Origin: Bacteroidota bacterium
Lineage (GTDB): Bacteria; Bacteroidota; Bacteroidia; 2-12-FULL-35-15
Direction: 5' to 3'
Assembly: GCA_947380175.1 (NCBI GenBank)
Contig: CANCPZ010000005.1
Span: forward strand, 1 to 34,654
Length of the DNA: 34,654 bases
The position numbers were made by a program, and so were the translations under genes. The notes under the pieces were generated by a model, which searched no databases, was not told the origin of the DNA, and worked only from the letters and a program-made list of their open reading frames with translations. This document shows positions 17,370-25,414 of this stretch, piece by piece (the stretch's first letter is position 1; each line of letters opens with the position of its first letter).

Positions 17370-17922
17370 TCTGTATTTCTTCAGGGATATTAATACTTAA
17401 AATTAATTGTTCAACATACTTGAAAGCAGCAACGACCTTATATTGATTACCAATTTCATTTTCTAATTCTACGAACCCTTCCTTTTCTAATATTTTTATA
17501 AGCGAATTTATTTTTTCGTCATAACTCTTTGCATCTCCAATATGCCTTTTTAAGTTATCTAACTTATCTCTGAGGCTAATATCAACCCTAATTTTAACTT
17601 CTATATCGTTTGGATAAAAGCGATAACCATTCGTGAATGAATTATCATACGATTTAAGAAAGTCAATTAAATCAATCCATTTTTCAGCTCTAAGGATTTT
17701 ATTTTCTATATCTATTTTACCTTCTCGTTTTGAAAAATAAAAGTGGTCTTCGCCTTTTTCTAAAACAAAATTAATGGCTAAAAAATAGTCGTATAAAACA
17801 TCCTCATTCTCTTTAATAATATCATACAACCTACAAATATGTTCATCTGTACTGTTGGAACAAACAAATTGCCCCTTGCTTAGTCGTTCAAATATATCGT
17901 TGGTTTTCTCAGGTATATTCAT
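17353..17922 (-). CDS. jetB: Wadjet JetB-like (MukE/KITE-type) subunit
   Basis: Size, position between JetA-like and JetC-like ORFs, predicted winged-helix content (INSLIKILEKEGFVELENEIGNQYKV); overlaps jetC by 17 nt. Confidence 0.6.
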   Translation of the reverse strand: MNIPEKTNDIFERLSKGQFVCSNSTDEHICRLYDIIKENEDVLYDYFLAINFVLEKGEDHFYFSKREGKIDIENKILRAEKWIDLIDFLKSYDNSFTNGYRFYPNDIEVKIRVDISLRDKLDNLKRHIGDAKSYDEKINSLIKILEKEGFVELENEIGNQYKVVAAFKYVEQLILSINIPEEIQNEIPE

Positions 17923-17925
17923 ATT

Positions 17926-19116
17926 TTATTTCGGGTAAATCATTGCAAATTCTATATCTTCTTTTCTTGTATAATTGTCGCTATTATTAAACTCATTCTC
18001 ATAAACAGAAGCTAATCTGCAAAAAAGAGTAACCCTTTCACCAAAATCAACTTCTCTTGGAAATTTATAACTCATAATGAAATCAAACAAATGATTACCT
18101 GATGCAATAAATCCTCTTTTAACTTCTTCAATATTTATAAAATACTCTTGTTCTACTTCCGTTTGAAGATAGTTATCTGAAATGATTTCAGATAGTTGAA
18201 TAACTGGTTTGTTTTCAGTTTTAAACTTCCTAATGGCTTTATCTATAATATCCCGTCCCTCATCTGTTTGCAGATAGTCGATTGACAATTTGGTTGAGAA
18301 TTGCAATTTATTTGAAAAGAGCAAGGCGTTATTATTTATTAGAGTAGCTTCAAAATTTGTTTTAGATTTTAATTCAAACATATCTCTCAAATACTTTACC
18401 TGCTTTACCTTCTCAAGTAATTGAGTTTTATGTTTTGTTTGATTGATGTATTCAATAATTTGATTGTGGGTTTCACTGATATTATGTCGTGCATCCGCCA
18501 ACTGTAATCTAAGTTTATTTACAATTTGATTTAATTCAATATCTGAAGCAGTTTTAAAAAACGTTAATTCGTCATTAGTAATTAAATCGTCTGTTTGCTC
18601 AATTAAATCTTTGATTTGCGTTCTCTTTAGATCAAAATTTTCAAGTCTGTCTATTTTGATTTTATAATTTGATTCATATTTAAACGTGTTGTCAATATTT
18701 CTATTAAGGTCAATAATACTTCTGTTGATTATTCTCCCAATTTTTTGTAAAGCTGATTTTGTTTGTTTTAGATATGAAAATTGTTTGTCTGCATTGTTTT
18801 CCTTTAAGTAGAAGTTTATACTGTCTTTTACAAGCTGAATGCTCTCTTGAATAAACGCGGTGCTTATTTGTTCGTTTACCTCAAGTACAAGTTCAAAAAA
18901 ATCTAAATATTGCTCATCAATTTCAAGATAAGCACCATTTTTCCTAATAACTTCAGTTTCTATAAGCTTTTCAACTCTCTCAACATCTCCCAAAACTTGA
19001 ACTGCCATATCATACTTATAGGAAAAGCTATTTCGCTTCTCAAACATTTCTGATAGCAATTCTTTAGACCAGTCAAGAGTCTTAATAAGTTCCTTTATGT
19101 TCTTAAAAACGGTCAT
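17926..19116 (-). CDS. jetA: Wadjet JetA-like (MukF/kleisin-type) subunit
   Basis: Helical protein with N-terminal wHTH-like region, first in operon, 3 nt from jetB. Assignment rests on operon context more than on motifs. Confidence 0.55.
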   Translation of the reverse strand: MTVFKNIKELIKTLDWSKELLSEMFEKRNSFSYKYDMAVQVLGDVERVEKLIETEVIRKNGAYLEIDEQYLDFFELVLEVNEQISTAFIQESIQLVKDSINFYLKENNADKQFSYLKQTKSALQKIGRIINRSIIDLNRNIDNTFKYESNYKIKIDRLENFDLKRTQIKDLIEQTDDLITNDELTFFKTASDIELNQIVNKLRLQLADARHNISETHNQIIEYINQTKHKTQLLEKVKQVKYLRDMFELKSKTNFEATLINNNALLFSNKLQFSTKLSIDYLQTDEGRDIIDKAIRKFKTENKPVIQLSEIISDNYLQTEVEQEYFINIEEVKRGFIASGNHLFDFIMSYKFPREVDFGERVTLFCRLASVYENEFNNSDNYTRKEDIEFAMIYPK

Positions 19117-19181
19117 TTATAAGTATGAAATTTAGTTAAAAAAATGGTCTCTTTGACAGCTTCATTTTAAAATAATATGGT

Positions 19182-20033
19182 TTAATCGTTCAGTCCTTTT
19201 ATTACTTCAACAACTAATTTAAATCGCTCCACCAAAGTATCGCCATTATCTCTTACTTCGTACATTGAATCAATTTCTTTTTCAGAAAATCCTTTTAAAC
19301 GACTCACTAAAATTTCGTTCAATTTAGTTGATAATTCTGGACTTCCCAAAGTGATATTTTTAATTTGTCTGCCAAGCAAACGTGCCGATGCAAGTGTAAG
19401 TTCAAAGTCATCTTTTATCAAGTCCTCGTGTTCAACGCCTTCAAATAATTGGTCTCCGGCTATATCTCCATAATTTTCTAACAGGAAATAAAAATCCTCT
19501 AAATCTTTTGATCGTCTATCGGGCTTTTCGTGAAACGCTATTAGTTTTAAAACGCATAAACCGGGCAGGGTAACAACTTTAAATTCGCCATCTACAATTT
19601 TGGCATGAGCCACCGCTTCCTTAGTACCATAAACAGAAAGTTCGGTAGGCGGATTTTCTAACAAAACTTCTCCATCTTTTTCGATACCACCAAAAGGAAT
19701 TAAATCAATTGTTCCGTTAAAATAAAAGCGGTAGGGTTCTTCCTCATCTCTTTTAAAGCCATAGGTTTCAACTAAATCTTTAACAAGGGTTTTGTATTGC
19801 TCGTGTTCGTTTATGTAAATGCAAAAATCAACATCTTCCGTAGTTCGCTTTTCGCCAAGCGCAATATGATCCGTCCACAAATCTCTTGCACGTGCGCCAA
19901 TTAAATAATAGTCGATACCGTACTTTTTAAAAGCCAGTTCTAATACTTCAAAAGTCTCTTTAAGACCTTCATTTTTTAATCGTTCAAAATTTTTCTTTAA
20001 AAAGCTCATTGTATATTTTTTGTGCTGTTTCAA
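19182..20033 (-). CDS. AbiEii-type nucleotidyltransferase toxin (type IV TA); probable start ATG at 20009
   Basis: YYLIGARARDLW...RTTEDVDFCIYI polymerase-beta-like NTase motif; KLIAFHEKPDRRSKDLEDFYFLL. Confidence 0.75.
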   Translation of the reverse strand: MKQHKKYTMSFLKKNFERLKNEGLKETFEVLELAFKKYGIDYYLIGARARDLWTDHIALGEKRTTEDVDFCIYINEHEQYKTLVKDLVETYGFKRDEEEPYRFYFNGTIDLIPFGGIEKDGEVLLENPPTELSVYGTKEAVAHAKIVDGEFKVVTLPGLCVLKLIAFHEKPDRRSKDLEDFYFLLENYGDIAGDQLFEGVEHEDLIKDDFELTLASARLLGRQIKNITLGSPELSTKLNEILVSRLKGFSEKEIDSMYEVRDNGDTLVERFKLVVEVIKGLND

Positions 20034-21000
20034 TACAGCGGTGGTCGCCTGTATTCATTAAATCTGTATAAATCAATAAAGGCGGAACAGTATTATCGTT
20101 TACTTCATCGTGCTTCCAAAACTTTTTGTACACCTTAACATTTCCTTTGGGATCAGGGATTAATCGGTAATGCTTTACCAAATCGTTTCTTGTTTCCAGC
20201 GTATAAAGTGTAAGCACGGCAGGTTTTAAATAATCAGTAAATAAATTTCCGGCAGGTTCGCCACCCCACCAGGTTTTACCTTGTTTTATTGGGAGCCTTT
20301 TCCAATTTACAAAATCTTCCTCTTTTAAAAATCGGAAGGTTCCTATTTCCAATTCGGGCTTTAATTTTTCTGCATACTTTATCATCCAAGTATTCAGCAA
20401 TTCTTTTTTATCGGTTAGTTTATACTCACCTTTATTCATTTTTAAAATGAAGCCTTTTTCTTTTAAGCCATTTAAAATATAATTAACGTTGCCTAAAGCT
20501 ATTTCTGCTTGTTGTGCAATTTCACGGTAGGGGGCATTTATTAAAGTTTCGTCACGTAAAAAATCAAACAACACTTTTAATCCTGTTTTTGTAAATGCAC
20601 GATTAATTTTTTCCTTCTCTTCGGGTAGTGTTTTATTCGCATCAATCCATAAGAAGGTTTTACCAAACTTCAACCATATATTTCCGTTGGTTTCCAAATA
20701 GGCGATGTTGTGATTTCGCAGCTCTTCTTTTATTTTCGGAAAAATTTGATCTGCAATAATGATGAGTGGAGCATGATCTTTTGCTAATTTATAAATCAGA
20801 GGAAGGTTGATTGTGCGCAGGTTGTTTTTAACCTCTGCGTTTAGTTTTATGAGAGTTTCGTCAAGCGTAAACTCAATTTGCCCATCCACTCCGTTGTCGG
20901 CTCTATTTAAGGCAATTGGCTTCCACTTGCCCTTTATTTGGGCAGTTCTTTGGAGGTTTTCCAAAGCCATAATTGCAGTGTTGTGTTCTTTCATGTTCAC
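19984..21000 (-). CDS. AbiEi-like antitoxin/autorepressor with winged helix
   Basis: LFDFLRDETLINAPYREIAQQAEIALGNVNYILNGLKEKGFI wHTH and AbiEi-like C-terminal region; overlaps the NTase gene start. Confidence 0.75.
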   Translation of the reverse strand: MNMKEHNTAIMALENLQRTAQIKGKWKPIALNRADNGVDGQIEFTLDETLIKLNAEVKNNLRTINLPLIYKLAKDHAPLIIIADQIFPKIKEELRNHNIAYLETNGNIWLKFGKTFLWIDANKTLPEEKEKINRAFTKTGLKVLFDFLRDETLINAPYREIAQQAEIALGNVNYILNGLKEKGFILKMNKGEYKLTDKKELLNTWMIKYAEKLKPELEIGTFRFLKEEDFVNWKRLPIKQGKTWWGGEPAGNLFTDYLKPAVLTLYTLETRNDLVKHYRLIPDPKGNVKVYKKFWKHDEVNDNTVPPLLIYTDLMNTGDHRCIETAQKIYNELFKEKF

Positions 21001-21012
21001 CTCTTTAAATTA

Positions 21013-21030
21013 GTTCACGCATTCGTGAAC
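21013..21030. promoter_or_regulatory. Inverted repeat operator 1: GTTCACG-CATT-CGTGAAC
   Basis: Perfect 7-bp arms, directly downstream of the minus-strand -7 box (TATATTTG, 21034-21041) of the abiEi-like gene. Confidence 0.75.
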
Positions 21031-21033
21031 AAA

Positions 21034-21064
21034 CAAATATAGTGAACATTTTTGAGATGACCAA
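21034..21064 (-). promoter_or_regulatory. Promoter of the AbiE-like operon: TTG (21062-21064), 20-nt spacer, TATATTTG (21034-21041)
   Basis: Plus strand reads caaatata ... caa, Bacteroidota promoter consensus on the minus strand. Confidence 0.6.
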
Positions 21065-21084
21065 ATTGTTCATGTTTTGCCCAT

Positions 21085-21102
21085 GTTCACGCATTCGTGG
21101 AC
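21085..21102. promoter_or_regulatory. Inverted repeat operator 2: GTTCACGCATTCGTGGAC
   Basis: 17/18 identical to operator 1, 72 bp away. Confidence 0.7.
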
Positions 21103-21160
21103 TGGTTATTTATAAGTGGGAAGATGTGAATTCAAGCATAAAGGAGAAGATGTGAACGAG

Positions 21161-21194
21161 TATAGAATTCCTTTAGAATTATTGTCGAGATTTG
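21161..21194 (+). promoter_or_regulatory. 11-bp direct-repeat site plus -7-like box (GAGATTTG 21187-21194) upstream of the response regulator
   Basis: TATAGAATTCCTTTAGAATT: half-site G at 21165 and 21176. Confidence 0.65.
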
Positions 21195-21198
21195 AGGG

Positions 21199-21876
21199 AT
21201 GAAAATTCTCCTAATAGAAGACGATCCCGATTTACGAAAGTCAATTAAACAATATTTACACCAAGAAGGGTATATAGTTGAATCAGCATCAGATTTTGTA
21301 AAAGCATCGGAAAAGGCAGGGGTTTACGATTACGATTGTGTTTTGGTTGATATAACACTACCTAAAGGGAACGGTTTAGATATTGTAAAACTGTTGAAAG
21401 AAAACAATTCGAAAGCCGGAATTATAATAATTTCAGCTAAAAATTCATCTGACGATAAAATTAACGGGCTTGATTTAGGGGCAGACGACTATTTGGCTAA
21501 GCCCTTCAATTTAGCAGAACTGAATTCACGAATTAAGGCACTTATTAGGAGACGAAATTTTGATGGCAACAAAGCCATTGTTGTAAATGAAATAACAATT
21601 ATCACCGATGAGCGAATTGTTAAAGTAAATAATGAACAAGTTGCTTTGACTGCAAAAGAATACGATTTACTTCTATTCTTTATCTCAAATAAAAACCGAG
21701 TAGTATCAAAAAATTCAATTGCCGAGCATTTGTGGGGTGACGACAGCGACCAAATGGATAGCCACGATTTTATCTATGTGCATTTGAGAAATCTTAGAAA
21801 GAAAATGGCAGAAAAAGGATGTGCTGATTATGTGCAAACAATATATGGAATAGGATACAATTTTAAAATAAGCTAA
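21199..21876 (+). CDS. OmpR/PhoB-family response regulator
   Basis: MKILLIEDDPDLRKSIKQYL receiver, GADDYLAKPF, winged-helix output LTAKEYDLLLFFISNKNRVVSKNSIAEHLWG. Confidence 0.95.
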   Translation: MKILLIEDDPDLRKSIKQYLHQEGYIVESASDFVKASEKAGVYDYDCVLVDITLPKGNGLDIVKLLKENNSKAGIIIISAKNSSDDKINGLDLGADDYLAKPFNLAELNSRIKALIRRRNFDGNKAIVVNEITIITDERIVKVNNEQVALTAKEYDLLLFFISNKNRVVSKNSIAEHLWGDDSDQMDSHDFIYVHLRNLRKKMAEKGCADYVQTIYGIGYNFKIS

Positions 21877-23135
21877 TGAAATTAATAAGTAAAACGATTT
21901 TATATTATCTACTGATAAGTCTTCCACTACTAATAATAGCGGGCTTGCTATCTTACGTTTTGATTAGAAATGAGGTTAGAGATGGGACAGATGAAACGCT
22001 GTTAAGAGAAAAAAACAATGTTGAAAATGTATTAAAATCAATTCAAAAGAATCAAATAATTTATCTAAGTGCAGATAGCCTTTCATTCACAACGCCAATT
22101 AATAAATCAAATACTGGTGTTTCTTTTTCCGATTCGCTTATTTTTGATAAAGCAGAAATGGAAGAGGTAAATTATCGGTTTCTAAAGAGTTATTACAAAT
22201 TAGATAATCAAAATTATTTAATTAAAATAGCTAAGCCAACTTTTGAAGAGGATGAATTAATTGAAGGACTATTGTCGGCATTCGCTTTAATAATTGGCTT
22301 TTTAGTAGTTGCCTTTTTTATTGTTAATTGGTTGTTATCGAAAACACTTTGGAAACCATTTTACAAAACGCTTGCAGGACTGAATAACTATGATGTAAAA
22401 AAACATGAGCCGTATATTTTTGAACCAGCTTCAACTGCTGAGTTTGACCAACTGAACAATGCTTTAAATAAAATGACCGAAAAAATATATTCGGATTTTA
22501 AATTGCAAAAAGAATTTACTGAAAACGCATCTCACGAAATGCAAACACCTTTAGCAGTTGTAAAAGCAACTGTTTCATTAATGATGCAGTCGCCCAATTT
22601 GAAAGAGGAGGAGATGAATCAACTACAAACTATTGAGAATACCTTAAGAAAATTAAGCGCACTTAACAAAACGCTTATTCTATTGACTAAAATAGAAAAT
22701 AATCAATTTCAAAAATATGAAACTGTAAATTTGAAAGATGTAATCACAAAAACTTTAAATAATTATGCAGATTTAATTGAGGCAAAAAACATTGAACTTA
22801 AATCTGATTTATCGAAGGAACTAAAGATTGAAATTAACCCAATACTGGCTGATGTTTTAGTTTCAAATCTGCTTCAAAACGCAATACGACACAATAAAGA
22901 AGGAGGGAAAATAAGCGTAACTATAAAAGGAAAAACTTTGCTTATATCGAATAGTGGTGAACCATTGACAATAAATCAGGAGGATTTATATGTGCGTTTT
23001 AAGAAAAACGATTCCTCTAAGGATTCTTTAGGACTCGGTCTGTCTATAGTTAAAAGTATTATTGACAGCCACGGCTATTCTATTTCCTATGGTTACAATG
23101 ATTTACTTCACATATTTAGTATTCAATTTATCTAA
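21876..23135 (+). CDS. Sensor histidine kinase
   Basis: Two TM helices, HisKA NASHEMQTPLAVVKATV, N box LLQNAIRHN, G box SLGLGLSIVKSI; 1-nt overlap with the regulator gene. Confidence 0.93.
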   Translation: MKLISKTILYYLLISLPLLIIAGLLSYVLIRNEVRDGTDETLLREKNNVENVLKSIQKNQIIYLSADSLSFTTPINKSNTGVSFSDSLIFDKAEMEEVNYRFLKSYYKLDNQNYLIKIAKPTFEEDELIEGLLSAFALIIGFLVVAFFIVNWLLSKTLWKPFYKTLAGLNNYDVKKHEPYIFEPASTAEFDQLNNALNKMTEKIYSDFKLQKEFTENASHEMQTPLAVVKATVSLMMQSPNLKEEEMNQLQTIENTLRKLSALNKTLILLTKIENNQFQKYETVNLKDVITKTLNNYADLIEAKNIELKSDLSKELKIEINPILADVLVSNLLQNAIRHNKEGGKISVTIKGKTLLISNSGEPLTINQEDLYVRFKKNDSSKDSLGLGLSIVKSIIDSHGYSISYGYNDLLHIFSIQFI

Positions 23136-23166
23136 AGATTTCCTTTAGAATTGCTACATATCTTTA
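23133..23166 (+). promoter_or_regulatory. 11-bp direct-repeat site plus -7 box (TATCTTTA 23159-23166) upstream of the TolC-RND operon
   Basis: TAAAGATTTCCTTTAGAATT: half-site G at 23137 and 23148. Confidence 0.7.
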
Positions 23167-23179
23167 TATTACAAAAAGA

Positions 23180-24463
23180 ATGAAAAAATTAATCTTATTT
23201 ATATTACTAGTTACTTTTGGAAGTAATTTTCTCTATTCTCAAACGGATCTGAATTATTATATTAATGCAGCTAAGCAAAATAGCCCGTTAATAAACGACA
23301 ATCAAAATCAAACAAAGGTAAATCAATTAGAGGCTGAAAGATTAAGGGCGTTTTATACCAAACCACAAGTTGGTGTAACAGCGAATTACATATTCTCCCC
23401 AATCATTAATTTGGATAATAATCAAGCCAAATTTGAAACTAACTCATCGGGGGCAGATAAATATCTAGGATATGATTTTGCAGCTGCGAATGGCGGGCAA
23501 TACCAAGCACTTCTAAATGTAACACAACCCCTTTTTAATAGCCAAAAGCTTAAGACAGCCACTAATCAAATAGATGTAATTTCTCAGATAAATCAAAACA
23601 ATGTGAAACTTTCTAGCCACGATATTGAAAAGATTGTAACGGATCAATATATTCTTTGTTTGCAGGGGCTAAGACAAACTGATTACACAAATTCAATGTT
23701 GAATATTCTTTCTGAACAAAAGGAAATAATTAAAAAACTAGTTGAAGCAAGCGTATATAAACAATCTGATTTAAGTTTATTAAATATTGAGTATCAAAAT
23801 TTCCTCTTTCAACAAACATCATTTCAAGCCAATTACAAAAGAGATTTAATGGATTTGAAAATAATATGTGGGATTAAGGATACCACATTTGTTATTTTAA
23901 GTGAATTAGATCTTAAACTAACGTCAAACACAGATAATTCATTATTTAATGAAAAATATCGTCTTGACAGTATGAATTTAGTTACTTCAAAAAATATTTT
24001 AGAACTAAAATATAAACCGCAAGTAAATTTAATTGCCAATACAGGGCTTAATGCAGTTTACGCACCTACCATTCCAAATCGTTTTGGTTTTAATGCAGGC
24101 TTAAGTTTTGCGTATAATTTTTTCGATGGAAAGCAAAAAAATATTAATCGCAACAAAACAGATATTTTACTCAAATCCGTTTCCTTTTACAAGGAAAATT
24201 TTGTTACTCAAAATAATATGCGCAAAACAAAGATACTAAACGAATTGCAGTCATATACAAGCCGCATTAATATAGCGGAGCAACAGTTAAAGGAATATGG
24301 CACACTATTAAATTTATATAAAAAAGAAATCCTAACTGGACAGCTGTCTATTATTAATTATGTAATGGTTCTTAAAAACATGGCTACTATGCAAAGGGAC
24401 AATACTATTCTATCTTCTCAAAAACAATCATTAATCAACGCATATAATTATTGGAATTGGTAA
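23180..24463 (+). CDS. TolC-family outer-membrane efflux protein
   Basis: Signal peptide, helical repeats typical of outer membrane efflux proteins, position upstream of adaptor and RND pump. Confidence 0.85.
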   Translation: MKKLILFILLVTFGSNFLYSQTDLNYYINAAKQNSPLINDNQNQTKVNQLEAERLRAFYTKPQVGVTANYIFSPIINLDNNQAKFETNSSGADKYLGYDFAAANGGQYQALLNVTQPLFNSQKLKTATNQIDVISQINQNNVKLSSHDIEKIVTDQYILCLQGLRQTDYTNSMLNILSEQKEIIKKLVEASVYKQSDLSLLNIEYQNFLFQQTSFQANYKRDLMDLKIICGIKDTTFVILSELDLKLTSNTDNSLFNEKYRLDSMNLVTSKNILELKYKPQVNLIANTGLNAVYAPTIPNRFGFNAGLSFAYNFFDGKQKNINRNKTDILLKSVSFYKENFVTQNNMRKTKILNELQSYTSRINIAEQQLKEYGTLLNLYKKEILTGQLSIINYVMVLKNMATMQRDNTILSSQKQSLINAYNYWNW

Positions 24464-24473
24464 AACGCCTATT

Positions 24474-25409
24474 ATGAAAAAATTAATATATATACCTATA
24501 CTGTTTAGTGTTGTCTTTTTAATTAGCTGTAAAACAGCTCCAAAAGAGTTAGACGAGACGGAAATTCTAAATCCAAAATCAATTATCGAAGTTGTTGCAA
24601 TTAAATATGGAACAGTTGATGATGAACTCGTTTTGTCGGCTACGACAGTTTATCTTAAAAGAAATGTTGTTACAGCCTCTATACCAGCTTTTATAACGAA
24701 TGTAAGAGTGAAGCTGGGTGATGCAATTAATAAAGGAGATGTTTTATTCGAACTCGAATCAAAAGAAAGAAGAGCATTGGGTAGTAACATGTCTAAACTG
24801 GATACTTCTTTAGTCAACTTTGGTTTAATTAAAATTAGAGCATCAGCAAGTGGCATTATTAGCACTTTGGATAAGCAACAACCTGGCGATTATGTGTTGG
24901 AAGGCACGCAGCTATGCACCATTGCGGAAAGTAGCGATTTAGCATTTCAAGTAAATGTTCCTTACGAATTCACGTCATTCGCAAAACCCGGAAAGACATG
25001 TGTTATTCAGTTACCTGATAATACTACTCATAGCGCAGAGTTCATAAAATCTTTAACTGCAATGAATGCATTGGCTCAAACACAAACTATATTGGCAAAG
25101 GTCAAAGAAAATTTATTTCTTCCTGAAAACATGATCGTTAAAGTAAGTATAGTTAAAGGATCTACAAGTAATAAACAGATTCTTCCAAAAACTTGCATCC
25201 TGAGTGATGAAATGATGAAAGAGTTTTGGGTGATGAAATTAATTAATGATAGTACAGCTATAAAGATTCCTATAATAATAGGAAATAAAAATACAATTAG
25301 TAGTGAAGTAATTTCTCCTCAATTTGAGCCAAATGATAGAATAATTAGTAGCGGTAATTATGGCTTGGCTGATACCGCATTAGTTAAAATTGTAGTTGGA
25401 AAACAATAA
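24474..25409 (+). CDS. RND efflux periplasmic adaptor (lipoprotein)
   Basis: Lipobox LISCKTAP; biotinyl-lipoyl-like VRVKLGDAINKGDVLFELES...GIISTLDKQQPGDYVLEGTQLCTIAE. Confidence 0.85.
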   Translation: MKKLIYIPILFSVVFLISCKTAPKELDETEILNPKSIIEVVAIKYGTVDDELVLSATTVYLKRNVVTASIPAFITNVRVKLGDAINKGDVLFELESKERRALGSNMSKLDTSLVNFGLIKIRASASGIISTLDKQQPGDYVLEGTQLCTIAESSDLAFQVNVPYEFTSFAKPGKTCVIQLPDNTTHSAEFIKSLTAMNALAQTQTILAKVKENLFLPENMIVKVSIVKGSTSNKQILPKTCILSDEMMKEFWVMKLINDSTAIKIPIIIGNKNTISSEVISPQFEPNDRIISSGNYGLADTALVKIVVGKQ

Positions 25410-25414
25410 GCGAT

